The notes: generated from the letters alone by a model not told the origin. A stretch of DNA of 64,000 nucleotides from CAYIBZ01 sp964361795 (GCA_964361795.1 CAYIBZ010000001.1:1-64000), one strand, 5' to 3'; shown: positions 32,623 through 41,645, counted from the first letter of the stretch. Program-made: numbers and translations.

Positions 32623-33522
32623 ATGAACATTATTAAAAACAAATATATCTTTCTGACAATTTCCGGATTATTGGTTTTGGCCAGTGTTATTTCTATTGGC
32701 TACTTTAATTTAAAGCCTGGCATAGATTTTTCCGGCGGAATCGCTTGGGAAATTAAATTTTCTGAAAAACCGGCGGCAAAAGGCGAGCTCCTGGATTTTT
32801 TCAATAATACGCTTCAGATAACAGACGCGGCAATTATTCCTCAAGAGGGGAATAATAATTTTTTAATCAGATTTAAAACCATCAGTGAAACCGAACATCA
32901 GCAATATTTGAAAAAAATTGAAGAAAAATTTGGGGCTTTAGAAGAGCTTCAGTTTCAAAATATCGGCCCGTCCGTTGGCGAAGAACTAAGGAAAAAATCG
33001 CTTTGGGCTTTTGGATTAGTGCTATTGGCGATTTCCCTTTACGTGGCTTTCGCGTTTAGAAAAGTGTCGCGCCCGGTTAGTTCTTGGAAATACGGCATCA
33101 TCACGCTAGTAACTCTATTTCACGACGCTTTAATCCCGGCCGGAATGTTTGCCATGCTTGGGAAATTATTAAATGCCGAAGTTGATACTAATTTCGTTGT
33201 CGCGATTTTAGTCGTAATGGGATTTTCGGTGCACGATACCATTGTTGTGTTTGACCGCATCCGTGAAAATCTTCGGAATCAAAAAGACGGCCAATCCAGC
33301 TTTGAAAATTTGGTCAATCAAAGCGTTAACGAAACAATGTCACGCTCAATCAACACTTCTTTAACTCTGGCCCTAACCCTTATTGCCTTATACATCTGGG
33401 GTCCGGACACTTTAAAGCTTTTTAATCTAGTCATTCTGGTTGGCACGGTAGTCGGCACCTATTCTTCCATATTTGTCGCCAGCCCCCTCTTGACTTTATG
33501 GCAAAAATCTAAGAAACTATAG
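32623..33522 (+). CDS. secF: Protein translocase subunit SecF
   Basis: A 299-aa partner of SecD. FNLKPGIDFSGGIAWEIKF (26-44) is the conserved DFxGG block; the membrane half has GFSVHDTIVVFDRIRENLR (about 203-221) and the following NQSVNETMSRSINTSLTLAL. Six helices. Separate secD and secF as in most bacteria. Confidence 0.96.
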   Translation: MNIIKNKYIFLTISGLLVLASVISIGYFNLKPGIDFSGGIAWEIKFSEKPAAKGELLDFFNNTLQITDAAIIPQEGNNNFLIRFKTISETEHQQYLKKIEEKFGALEELQFQNIGPSVGEELRKKSLWAFGLVLLAISLYVAFAFRKVSRPVSSWKYGIITLVTLFHDALIPAGMFAMLGKLLNAEVDTNFVVAILVVMGFSVHDTIVVFDRIRENLRNQKDGQSSFENLVNQSVNETMSRSINTSLTLALTLIALYIWGPDTLKLFNLVILVGTVVGTYSSIFVASPLLTLWQKSKKL

Positions 33523-33536
33523 AGTATTGCGCTCTA

Positions 33537-33565
33537 TTGACCTAAAAGATATATTATGTTAAAAT
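33537..33565 (+). promoter_or_regulatory. Promoter of the sigma4/HARE gene
   Basis: TTGACC (33537-33542), 17-nt spacer, extended -10 TGtTAAAAT ending 33565; the ATG is 16 nt further. Confidence 0.75.
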
Positions 33566-33581
33566 CACCGAGTAAATAAAC

Positions 33582-34619
33582 ATGGCAGTGAATTACAACG
33601 TAAATCAACTGATTAAAGCGGTCTTGGCTGAAATGCCGGTACGGCATAAAAAAGTTATTGAAGGCCGTTATAGTCTTGCCGGAGGAGATCCATTAACACT
33701 AGCTGAACTAGGCGGCGCTTATAGTTTAACTCGCGAAAGAATTCGCCAAATTGAAGCTATCGCCCTAAAATCCATCCAGGAAAAAATAGGAAATGTTAAT
33801 TTAGGGGGATTTGTAAAAGCCGCGGTTAACTATCTGAAATCCGTCGGCAACTTAAAGCGCGAAGATCTTTTAATTCGCGATTTATCTTTATTAGCGGAAG
33901 ATAAAGATGAAACCGCCGGCGCCAGCCGGGTTAAGTTCTTACTGGAAGTTTGTGGAAAGTTTAACTACGCGAAAGAAACCGACAATTATCACGCTTATTG
34001 GTATTTAACTCCAGCGGATCAAAAAAAGGCAGTTGGGTTTGTCGTGAAAGTATTAAACGCGTGGAATTCCAGAAAAAACAACGCTGAATTAGCCGATTTC
34101 TACAAAACCTTTACGGCTCTAACAAAGTCTGCCGGAATCACGGAAGCCGTAGCTCTTAATTATTCTTCCTTATCTAAAGAAATTGCTATGAATTGCTACG
34201 GAGATCTTGGCCCTTCCTCTTCCTCAGAAATTAATCCAAAAACTTCTCGCGATTGGGCTTATTTGGTTTTAAAAAAGGAGAGCCGCCCCATCCACTTTAC
34301 AGAATTGGCTCAGCTGATCGCCAAATTAAAATCTGGCTCAATTCACGCGCCGACAGTCCACAACGAATTAATTAAAGACGCAAGATTTGTTTTGGTTGGC
34401 AAAGGAACTTACAGTTTGAAAGAATTTGGAATTGTTCCCGGTACGGCTCGCGAAATTATAAACCATTATATTAAAAAGCACGGCCCGATGAAAGCGAAAG
34501 AAGTCGTGCAGTTAGTTCTTAAAGACCGTTTATTTAAAGAAAATACTATCTTTATTAATCTGCAGAATAAAAGGCATTTTAAACGTTTGGATGACGGACG
34601 TTATACCACTCTGGTATAA
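33582..34619 (+). CDS. Sigma-70 region 4 / HARE-HTH fusion transcription factor
   Basis: A 345-aa protein. Residues about 10-68 are a sigma-70 region 4-type helix-turn-helix (MPVRHKKVIEGRYSLAG, then TLAELGGAYSLTRERIRQIE), the part of sigma that reads the -35 box. No region 2 is present, so it cannot be a complete sigma factor. Residues about 222-285 (AYLVLKKESRPIHFTELAQL) fit a HARE-HTH/RpoE-delta-like winged helix, with a second such unit likely at 290-340. Probably a CPR-type regulator contacting RNA polymerase or DNA. Confidence 0.8.
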   Translation: MAVNYNVNQLIKAVLAEMPVRHKKVIEGRYSLAGGDPLTLAELGGAYSLTRERIRQIEAIALKSIQEKIGNVNLGGFVKAAVNYLKSVGNLKREDLLIRDLSLLAEDKDETAGASRVKFLLEVCGKFNYAKETDNYHAYWYLTPADQKKAVGFVVKVLNAWNSRKNNAELADFYKTFTALTKSAGITEAVALNYSSLSKEIAMNCYGDLGPSSSSEINPKTSRDWAYLVLKKESRPIHFTELAQLIAKLKSGSIHAPTVHNELIKDARFVLVGKGTYSLKEFGIVPGTAREIINHYIKKHGPMKAKEVVQLVLKDRLFKENTIFINLQNKRHFKRLDDGRYTTLV

Positions 34620-34627
34620 TAATTGTT

Positions 34628-35887
34628 GTGGTTCTTCCTGAAATAGTGCAAGGCATTTTAAATACCATTTGGGATGTTTTTCAAGCAGTTTGGTGGATCA
34701 TTGTTCCGCTAAGCCTGGTTTTTGTTTTCATAGAATTTTGGATTTATTACGTATATGTTAAATACCTAAGGTCGCAAAAATGGGTTTTACTGGAAGTCAA
34801 AGTTCCAACCGGAATTGAAAAATCTCCTAAGGCCATGGAGCAGATTTTTTCAGCCGCCTACGGCATTTACTCTTTTGGCTTTCGGTTTACTCAAAAATAC
34901 TTTGATGGCCATATTAAAGAAGATTGGATTTCATTTGAAATTGCCGGCTATAACGGCGGAGTGCATTTTTACATCAGAACGCCGGAGGGCGCCAGAAATT
35001 TATTGGAATCGGCGGTTTACGCCCAGTATCCCGACGCGGAAATCGTGCAATCTGAAGATTATATGGATCTTATGCCAAGAACTTTACCTAATCAAACCTT
35101 TGATGTCTGGGGAACGGACTATCATTTAATTAAGGATAACGCTTATCCTATCCGCACTTATGAATATTTTGAAGCGCCGGTGCCGGAAAAACGGCTTGAT
35201 CCTATCGCCGCCTTAACAGAAGCAATGTCAAAATTGAAAAACGACGAAGCTATTTGGGTGCAAATTTTCATCAGGCCAGTCGGGCCGGAATGGAAGAAAG
35301 AAGCCGAAGCTGTCCGCGATAAACTTATTGGCCGCAAAAAACCCGCTCCGCCAATGCGCCTGATTGAAAGCGCTTTTATCCTTTTCAAAAATTTAATCAA
35401 CGCTCCAATCCAGCATCCGCAATGGCCTGCCGAACTTAAGAAAGAAGAGAAAAACCTTATGTTGCTTCTAACGCCCGGTGAAAAGGAGATTGTTGAAGCA
35501 ATAGAAAAAAAGGTGGCTAAATTGGCTTTCCAGACAAATATCCGCTTTCTTTATATTGATAAGAAAGACAGCTTCACTCGATCTAATATCGCGGCCACTA
35601 TGTCCACTTTCCACCAGTTCAATGATCAAAATCTCAATGGCTTTCGGCCAAACCCAAACACCATTACTATTTCCAAAGGATTGTTTAAGAAAAAGAAGCT
35701 TTTTTACAAAAAACGCAAACTAAACGACGCGATCCGCCGAATGTACTGGCCCGGTAAAACTTCTATACTTAATATTGAAGAATTAGCGACTATTTATCAT
35801 TTCCCAAGCATAGTCGTGGAAGCTCCTCTATTGCGTCGGGTTAGCACTAAACGAGGCGAACCGCCAGCCGGATTGCCGATAGAATAA
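34628..35887 (+). CDS. Conserved CPR membrane protein partnered with a HerA/VirD4-like ATPase
   Basis: A 419-aa protein from GTG (TATAAT ends 7 nt upstream). One strong helix (about 14-42) anchors a large cytoplasmic domain with VPTGIEKSPKAMEQIFSAAY, IAGYNGGVHFYIRTPEGARN and repeated YPDAEI-type segments; the end contains LNIEELATIYHFPSIVVEAP. The pattern resembles proteins that accompany type IV secretion-type ATPases in CPR genomes (such as DUF8128), and the next gene is that ATPase, 17 nt away. A pump or pilus assembly partner is likely; function not established. Confidence 0.75.
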   Translation: MVLPEIVQGILNTIWDVFQAVWWIIVPLSLVFVFIEFWIYYVYVKYLRSQKWVLLEVKVPTGIEKSPKAMEQIFSAAYGIYSFGFRFTQKYFDGHIKEDWISFEIAGYNGGVHFYIRTPEGARNLLESAVYAQYPDAEIVQSEDYMDLMPRTLPNQTFDVWGTDYHLIKDNAYPIRTYEYFEAPVPEKRLDPIAALTEAMSKLKNDEAIWVQIFIRPVGPEWKKEAEAVRDKLIGRKKPAPPMRLIESAFILFKNLINAPIQHPQWPAELKKEEKNLMLLLTPGEKEIVEAIEKKVAKLAFQTNIRFLYIDKKDSFTRSNIAATMSTFHQFNDQNLNGFRPNPNTITISKGLFKKKKLFYKKRKLNDAIRRMYWPGKTSILNIEELATIYHFPSIVVEAPLLRRVSTKRGEPPAGLPIE

Positions 35888-35904
35888 TAATATAATCAAA
35901 AATC

Positions 35905-37473
35905 ATGTCAGAAATAAATTTTTTTGGACAAACTAATTTCAGGAATCAGAACACGAAATTCGGCATCAAAGTTGATGACCGTCGGCGCCACATGTACGTC
36001 ATTGGGAAAACCGGAATGGGGAAAACCACCTTACTGGAAAATATGGTCATTTCCGATATTACAAACGGCCATGGAGTCGGAGTGGTGGACCCGCACGGAG
36101 ATTTCGCGGAAAAAATTCTTGATTTTATTCCCAAGTCAAGAATAAAAGATACCGTCTATTTTAGCCCGTCTGATATTGAATTTCCTATTGCTTTTAATCC
36201 GCTGGAGCAGGTAAATAACGAATTTCGCCATTTAGTTGCTTCGGGATTGATGGGCGTTTTCAAAAAAATCTGGCCGGATGTTTGGTCCGCTAGGATGGAA
36301 TACATACTAAATAACGCCCTTTTAACTCTGCTGGAATTTCCTGATTCCACTATTTTAGGCGTAATGCGATTGCTTTCAGATAAAGATTACCGAAAGACTA
36401 TCGTGGATCAGGTGAAAGATCCGGTTATTAAAGGTTTTTGGGTTAATGAATTCGCCCGCTATGCCCAAAAGTTTGAAACTGAAGCCACTGCCGCCATTCA
36501 AAACAAAATCGGCCAATTTGTGGCTAATCCATTGGTCCGAAACATCCTTGGACAAACTAAATCCGCGCTTGATCTTCGCAAATCCATGGACGAACAAAAA
36601 ATTTTGATTTTCAACCTGTCTAAGGGGAAAATCGGGGAGGATAATTCGGCTCTTTTGGGGTCAATGATTATCACTAAGCTTCAGCTCGCCGCTATGTCGC
36701 GCGTTGATCTTCCGGAATCCGAAAGAAAAGATTTTTATCTCTATGTAGACGAATTTCAAAATTTCGCCACCGATTCCTTCGCTAATATCTTATCGGAAGC
36801 CAGAAAATATCGCCTTTGCCTGATTCTCGCCCACCAATATATCCGCCAGCTTATTCATGACACGAACACCAAAGTGCGGGACGCCGTATTCGGCAATGTC
36901 GGCACTTTAGCCACTTTCCGAGTTGGCGCGGAAGACGCGGAATTTTTGGAAAAAGAATTTGAACCGGATTTTATGTTAAACGATATTATTAATCTTCCTA
37001 AGTACAATATGTACGTAAAATTAATGATTGACGGCATTTCTTCCCGGCCGTTTTCAGCTAGAACTTTAACGCCGACTGAAAAGCCGAAAGAATCTTTCAA
37101 GGACGCGGTTATTGAGCATACTCGTAAAGTTTACGCCACTCCGATTGCCAAGGTAGAAGCAAAAATTGCGTTGGAATTTTTACCGATAGAACAGCCAGCC
37201 CCTTCTTTCACTGATATTCGCCCAAGCGCTCCCCGAAGGCCTAGAATGCCTGAACGGCAAGATCGCGGCTGGACATATCATCAGGAACGGCCGGAACGAT
37301 CCTATTCTCCGCCAAAGCCAAAAGAACAGCTAAAACCCCCGGAGGCCTCTCTTAAAAATCTTACTCCCAAAGAAACACCCGCAACTAAACCGCCCATCCC
37401 AAAACCAGAAAAAAAACCAGTCAACATTGACGAACTTAAAGCTGCCATCAAAAAATCTTTGGACGGAAAATAA
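35905..37473 (+). CDS. HerA/VirD4-TraD-like DNA-translocating ATPase
   Basis: A 522-aa protein with a RecA-like motor: Walker A GKTGMGKTT (34-42), VVDPHGDFAEKIL, Walker B YLYVDEFQNF and the sensor AHQYIRQL. The architecture matches type IV secretion coupling proteins and HerA DUF87 helicases that move DNA. No transmembrane segment, so the partner upstream probably supplies membrane anchoring. The C-terminal 120 residues are Pro-rich and disordered. With comEC 3 kb away, a role in DNA uptake or a conjugation-like apparatus is plausible. TATAAT ends 8 nt before the ATG. Confidence 0.85.
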   Translation: MSEINFFGQTNFRNQNTKFGIKVDDRRRHMYVIGKTGMGKTTLLENMVISDITNGHGVGVVDPHGDFAEKILDFIPKSRIKDTVYFSPSDIEFPIAFNPLEQVNNEFRHLVASGLMGVFKKIWPDVWSARMEYILNNALLTLLEFPDSTILGVMRLLSDKDYRKTIVDQVKDPVIKGFWVNEFARYAQKFETEATAAIQNKIGQFVANPLVRNILGQTKSALDLRKSMDEQKILIFNLSKGKIGEDNSALLGSMIITKLQLAAMSRVDLPESERKDFYLYVDEFQNFATDSFANILSEARKYRLCLILAHQYIRQLIHDTNTKVRDAVFGNVGTLATFRVGAEDAEFLEKEFEPDFMLNDIINLPKYNMYVKLMIDGISSRPFSARTLTPTEKPKESFKDAVIEHTRKVYATPIAKVEAKIALEFLPIEQPAPSFTDIRPSAPRRPRMPERQDRGWTYHQERPERSYSPPKPKEQLKPPEASLKNLTPKETPATKPPIPKPEKKPVNIDELKAAIKKSLDGK

Positions 37474-37489
37474 TCTACAATGAAAAATT

Positions 37490-38059
37490 TTAGGCTTTCT
37501 CTACCCTCTCAACGTATTCTCCAGTTTCGGTATTAATCCGAATTACATCGTCTGTGTTTACAAAGAGAGGCACATTTACTTCCGCGCCGGTTTCTAAGAT
37601 TGCTTTTTTAGTCCCGCCAGTCGCGGTATCGCCTCGTTCTCCCGGCGGAGCTTCTTTAATTTTCAAGTCCATTTTAATGGGAAGCTGAAGATTAATAATC
37701 TTATCTCCCATTTTATTTGCTGTTACTTCCGTATTGGCTTTCAAAAACTTTCCGCCCGTCCCCACAATTTCTTCCTTCAAAGAGAATCGTTTAGCTGGGT
37801 TATCTTTTTCGCAAAACCAGTACTCGCCGCGATTATTATACAAATACCTTATCGGCTGTTTTTCAATTTCTGCTTCTTCAAAAGTTTCGTTTTGATGAAA
37901 ATTTCGCTCTAAAATTTTTCCTGTCGTCAGGTTTTTAATTTTCGTTTGGGCTACCGGTTTTCTCTGCTGCATTCGCAAAAAATGAAATTCCATTACCTCA
38001 TATGGCTGTCCCTCATACATAAAAATTGTTCCGGGCTTCAAATCGTTGTAAGTCAGCAT
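37490..38059 (-). CDS. efp: Elongation factor P
   Basis: Relieves ribosome stalling at Pro-Pro runs. A 189-aa protein starting MLTYNDLKPGTIFMYEGQPY; the KOW-like domain I, OB domain II and OB domain III (INTETGEYVERV end) are all present. At the tip loop, where most EF-P carry a modifiable Lys or Arg, the sequence is FLRMQQRKPVAQ with Gln32 aligned to E. coli Lys34. The start at 38059 is preferred over an upstream ATG. Its clients here include the polyproline protein at 3.5 kb. Confidence 0.93.
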   Translation of the reverse strand: MLTYNDLKPGTIFMYEGQPYEVMEFHFLRMQQRKPVAQTKIKNLTTGKILERNFHQNETFEEAEIEKQPIRYLYNNRGEYWFCEKDNPAKRFSLKEEIVGTGGKFLKANTEVTANKMGDKIINLQLPIKMDLKIKEAPPGERGDTATGGTKKAILETGAEVNVPLFVNTDDVIRINTETGEYVERVEKA

Positions 38060-38099
38060 AGGAACTATTGTACAACGGAAATTATCAATTTTCAAATAA

Positions 38100-38128
38100 T
38101 TGGCAAAATAGCAATTTTCTTGTATAAT
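38100..38128 (+). promoter_or_regulatory. Promoter of mnmA
   Basis: TTGGCA (38100-38105), 17-nt spacer, TATAAT (38123-38128); the ATG is 6 nt later, so the mRNA is probably leaderless. Confidence 0.8.
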
Positions 38129-38134
38129 ATTGTC

Positions 38135-39259
38135 ATGTTAAGGAATAAGAAAACAGTTTTCGTGGGAATGAGCGGGGGAGTGGACAGTTCTGTTGCCGCG
38201 GCGCTTTTGAAAACAGCGCGCTTGCCTGACGGCAGTCAGGGTTTTAACGTTGTCGGCGCGCACTTGAAGTGCTTCAACGTTGACGGATGCGCCGCTCAAG
38301 ACGCCGAAGACGCCCGCCGAGCGGCAGAGCATCTCGGAATCCCTTTTTACACTTTTGATTACGAAAAAGAATATAAAGAAAAAGTGGTGAAATACATGAT
38401 AGACGGTTACAAAATGGGAATTACTCCGAACCCCGATGTGATGTGCAACAAAGAGATCAAGTTTGGCCTGTTTTATAAAAAAGCGATGGAACTCGGCGCG
38501 GATTTTGTGGCTACCGGTCACTACGTTTTGAAAATTGCCACCGCCAGAGGCGGGGTCCCGCCCTCAAAAAATTTAGAAAATGGCGGCGGGAAAAATTTAA
38601 AATTGAAAATTGCGCATGATCGCGCAAAAGACCAATCTTATTTTCTCTGGGCTTTAAAACCCGAGCAGTTAAAACACTGCCTGTTTCCAATTGGCGATTA
38701 TACAAAACCGCAAGTTCGAAAGCTCGCAAAGAAATTCGGCCTTCATAATGCTGAAAAAAAAGACTCGCAGGGAATCTGTTTTCTTGGCCAGGTTTCTCTG
38801 CCGGATTTTTTGAGAAGATATATTCGCCCTAAAGTCGGCGCTATCATCAATGATAGCGGTAAAGTTATTGGCCAGCACAAAGGAGCCCATCTTTACACAA
38901 TCGGCCAAAGACACTTAGGGCTTAAGAATTATGAATTAAAAATCAAAAATAAGCCGGATCAAAAGCCATTTTATGTTGCCGAAAAAGACGTTAAGAAAAA
39001 CACCGTTGTCGTTGTAGAAGGAGAAAATCACCCGATGCTTTACAAAAAAGAAGTTGTCTTAGCCAACCTTAATTTGTTTACTAAAAAAATCCCAAAAACC
39101 GTTTTTTCCCGCGTTCGTTACAGACAATCGCTTTCGCGCGCAAAAATAGTTGGGAATAAGCTGATTTTCGAGAAACCGGTAAAATTCGTCGCTGAAGGGC
39201 AGTCGGCGGTATTTTACGATAAGTCTGGCAGAATGCTTGGCGGCGGCATTATCTTGTGA
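38135..39259 (+). CDS. mnmA: tRNA-specific 2-thiouridylase MnmA
   Basis: Makes 2-thiouridine at U34 of Lys, Glu and Gln tRNAs. A 374-aa protein: PP-loop MSGGVDSSVAAALL (11-24), catalytic Cys in CNKEIKFG, second Cys in DSQGICFLGQ, and the C-terminal barrel ending GQSAVFYDKSGRMLGGGIIL. Compared with E. coli, two insertions stand out: ARLPDGSQ near residue 30, encoded by a CCTGAC/GTCAGG hairpin (38225-38240), and a Gly-rich stretch near 135-155. Substrate tRNAs Lys(UUU) and Gln are in this window. Confidence 0.96.
   Translation: MLRNKKTVFVGMSGGVDSSVAAALLKTARLPDGSQGFNVVGAHLKCFNVDGCAAQDAEDARRAAEHLGIPFYTFDYEKEYKEKVVKYMIDGYKMGITPNPDVMCNKEIKFGLFYKKAMELGADFVATGHYVLKIATARGGVPPSKNLENGGGKNLKLKIAHDRAKDQSYFLWALKPEQLKHCLFPIGDYTKPQVRKLAKKFGLHNAEKKDSQGICFLGQVSLPDFLRRYIRPKVGAIINDSGKVIGQHKGAHLYTIGQRHLGLKNYELKIKNKPDQKPFYVAEKDVKKNTVVVVEGENHPMLYKKEVVLANLNLFTKKIPKTVFSRVRYRQSLSRAKIVGNKLIFEKPVKFVAEGQSAVFYDKSGRMLGGGIIL
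38225..38240 (+). repeat. Hairpin insertion inside mnmA
   Basis: CCTGAC-GGCA-GTCAGG encoding part of LPDGSQ, located where E. coli MnmA has no corresponding residues. It fits a small in-frame palindromic insertion. Confidence 0.5.
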
Positions 39260-39300
39260 TACATTGATTTAGCTCTTTAGCAACTGAAAAAGGAGAACTA

Positions 39301-40203
39301 TTGGAGCTCTCGCTATTCGCCGTCGCTTCTTGGGTTTTAGCGTTGGTCTATCACCATTACTCTAAAGACATGAAAGCTATGATACCGAAGAATTCATTGG
39401 GCTTGAAAGAAGTGATAAGATTTGTTGCGCAATTCGCGGTAATGATTTTCATTATTGGCCTTATAAGCGGCGCGCTATCTTTTTCTGACAATCCAAAATC
39501 CAATGATCCAACTCTGCCAGCCGCTCCTTTGTGGCCGCATTGGTCAATATCGCTCCCGATAGCAATATTAGCATTTTTAGTCTGGACGCTGTTTACGGCA
39601 GAGCTCAATAAATTTATTTGCCATTTGCTTAACGGAAAAAATTCGCTCTTAGAAACGCCGATACTCTTGATATCTAATTTATTGATCTTATTTCTTATAG
39701 GAATACAGGTAATTTCCCCCAATAAAATTACCAATAATATCTTCATGTTTTTTGTGGCGCTAATGGTTGTGCCATTCGCCATGGCCCTTAAGCGAAGCGG
39801 GGTGCTTTCTTTATTTTCTTTACTTATGCTTCTTGACGTTTACTTGGTTTGGATGGCTTCGGTTGGGACGGGAAGCGGAGAAGCCAATAAACAAAGCTGG
39901 TATATCACAATGATTGATAGCGAATTAATGCGGCATTGGCCGTTTCCCATTGGATTTATCTGGGGACAACATATAATCGGAAACGGAGACATTTTCTTTA
40001 TGGGTATCGTGGCTGTTTACGCCAAACAAGTGTCGGGAAATCGGGCGGCAATTTTATCCGGAATCGCCATGACAGCGCCGATATTACTCTTGGGGTGGGT
40101 TAAAGAAATCTGGCCTAATATGCCGTCCGCTTGGCCCTACACGATTTTCATTGCTCCAATCGCGATTTTAGTTGCACTATTGTCTAAGAAAAGTAATATA
40201 TAA
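39301..40203 (+). CDS. Polytopic membrane protein, unknown function
   Basis: A 300-aa protein with about nine hydrophobic helices. It starts at TTG, supported by AAAGGAG 5 nt upstream, a strong site rare for core genes here. Loops contain KNSLGLKEVIRFVAQF and SVGTGSGEANKQSWYITMID. No family recognised. Its last codons overlap the outer arm of the large nested hairpin at 40202. Confidence 0.7.
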   Translation: MELSLFAVASWVLALVYHHYSKDMKAMIPKNSLGLKEVIRFVAQFAVMIFIIGLISGALSFSDNPKSNDPTLPAAPLWPHWSISLPIAILAFLVWTLFTAELNKFICHLLNGKNSLLETPILLISNLLILFLIGIQVISPNKITNNIFMFFVALMVVPFAMALKRSGVLSLFSLLMLLDVYLVWMASVGTGSGEANKQSWYITMIDSELMRHWPFPIGFIWGQHIIGNGDIFFMGIVAVYAKQVSGNRAAILSGIAMTAPILLLGWVKEIWPNMPSAWPYTIFIAPIAILVALLSKKSNI

Positions 40204-40304
40204 TCAGTGGTCAACCCCGTTAGAGATCCGCCCTCCTGAAAGGAGTGGCGGCAGCCACCTAGGGGCGGCTTATCTCTAACGGGGTACATCCCACTGATTT
40301 TTTT
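40202..40304 (+). repeat. Nested hairpin / ACCCCGTTAGA element before comEC
   Basis: Outer arms AATCAGTGG (40202-40210) and CCACTGATT (40291-40299); within them a perfect 14-bp inverted repeat ACCCCGTTAGAGAT (40214-40227) and complement (40272-40285); inside that, G+C-rich CCGCC/GGCGG hairpins. A T-run at 40298-40304 abuts the comEC ATG, so the whole may act as a terminator for the upstream gene. It shares its ends with the 10.3-kb element. Confidence 0.7.
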
Positions 40305-41642
40305 ATGAAAATTCATGAGTTATTTTTCTGGGCAGTCTGCTTTTTCTTGATGGGAGTCTTGATTGCAAGCATCGCGAACGGCTTTAATCAAGCCCTCCTA
40401 ATAACTTTCTTATCAGTCCTATTAGTTTTATCAATTCTATTCGTCCTATCAAAATGGAAATTCTTGCCGCTTTCACGCGTGAAAGCGGCTCTCGGTTTAA
40501 TGATGTTTGTTGGAGCCGGATATTTTTTTTCTTTTGATTATTTTAAAGACGATTCTAAAATTATTTTTGACCAAAAGGTGGAATTAGTCGGTACGATTAC
40601 TGAAACGGAGCAAAGAATTAATAGCCAGATTTTGAGATTAGCTGATGTTCAAATCACCACATCGCGATATCCTGAATTTGAATATGGCGACAAGATCAAA
40701 GCTATTGGCGTTGTTAAAAAACCGGCGGAAGAATGGATCGGATATTTTTATAAAGAAGGCATTTCCGGTCTGATGCAATTTCCTAAAATATCGCTTGTGT
40801 CCAAAGATAACGGTTCGCCGATTAAAGCCCGTCTTCTTAAAATAAAATCATTCCTGGAATTGAGTTTTAAAAAGGTTTTGCCATTTGAGAAGGCAGTGTT
40901 TCTTGCGGGGCTGACCCTTGGTTCTACCGCGGAGTTTAGCGGCGAGTTTAAGGAAAAACTGCGTCTCACTGGCACGACGCATTTAGTAGCTCTTTCGGGA
41001 TACAACATTTCAATTATTATCCGTTACGTTGGCTACGCGCTTGCTTTGTGGTGGGTAACTAAAAGATTGAAACTGCCTTTGAGTATTATTGCTGTTGCCG
41101 GTTTTGTAATTATGACTGGCGCCGAACCATCCGTTGTTCGCGCCGCGATTATGGCCATGATCATTTTACTGGCGGATCAAATTGGCCGGGCGGCTCATAT
41201 TCCCAATGTAATTGCCGCCGCCGCTTTGGCGATGATTTTGATTAATCCAAAAATTCTCGCGTTTGACATTGGTTTCCAGCTTTCTTTCATGGCGTTAATC
41301 GGAATTATTTATTTGGAACCGTGGCTGCGTAAAAAATTTAAAGCCAAAAACGAACCGGGGTTTTTGGGATGGCGAACTCATTTTTGGACTACTACTTCCG
41401 CCCAATTGGCTGTTTTGCCAATTCTTATTTACCATTTCGGTTTTGTTTCGCCAGTTTCGATTCTAACCAACGTTCTTTTGCTGGAATTTATCCCGGTTAC
41501 GATGGGCCTAGGTTTTTTTATTGGTTTTTCAGCCATTGCCAGTTATTGGTTGTCATGGATAATTGCCTTGCCAGCTCAAGCTTTTCTTGGTTATGAATTA
41601 TTTATTATTAATGTTTTCTCAAAAATTATAAATCTATTTTAA
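40305..41642 (+). CDS. comEC: ComEC/Rec2 competence channel, membrane part
   Basis: A 445-aa DNA-uptake channel. The N-terminal half has three helices and an OB-like DUF4131 region (about 85-180); the competence domain starts LAGLTLGSTAEFSGEFKEKL and contains GTTHLVALSGYNISIIIRYV, then SVVRAAIMAMI and FDIGFQLSFMALIGI. The C-terminal metallo-beta-lactamase domain of full-length ComEC is missing and is encoded separately at 42147-43010, with a TrpR-like gene between. A 24-bp perfect palindrome lies within codons near residue 55-62. No upstream Shine-Dalgarno; the T-run of the hairpin touches the ATG. Confidence 0.93.
   Translation: MKIHELFFWAVCFFLMGVLIASIANGFNQALLITFLSVLLVLSILFVLSKWKFLPLSRVKAALGLMMFVGAGYFFSFDYFKDDSKIIFDQKVELVGTITETEQRINSQILRLADVQITTSRYPEFEYGDKIKAIGVVKKPAEEWIGYFYKEGISGLMQFPKISLVSKDNGSPIKARLLKIKSFLELSFKKVLPFEKAVFLAGLTLGSTAEFSGEFKEKLRLTGTTHLVALSGYNISIIIRYVGYALALWWVTKRLKLPLSIIAVAGFVIMTGAEPSVVRAAIMAMIILLADQIGRAAHIPNVIAAAALAMILINPKILAFDIGFQLSFMALIGIIYLEPWLRKKFKAKNEPGFLGWRTHFWTTTSAQLAVLPILIYHFGFVSPVSILTNVLLLEFIPVTMGLGFFIGFSAIASYWLSWIIALPAQAFLGYELFIINVFSKIINLF
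40466..40489. repeat. 24-bp perfect palindrome inside comEC
   Basis: GCCGCTTTCACG and its exact complement, reading in frame as PLSRVKAA. The arm CCGCTTTC also builds the 22-bp palindrome in the hydrolase gene at 42627-42648. Confidence 0.9.
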
Positions 41643-41645
41643 GAC

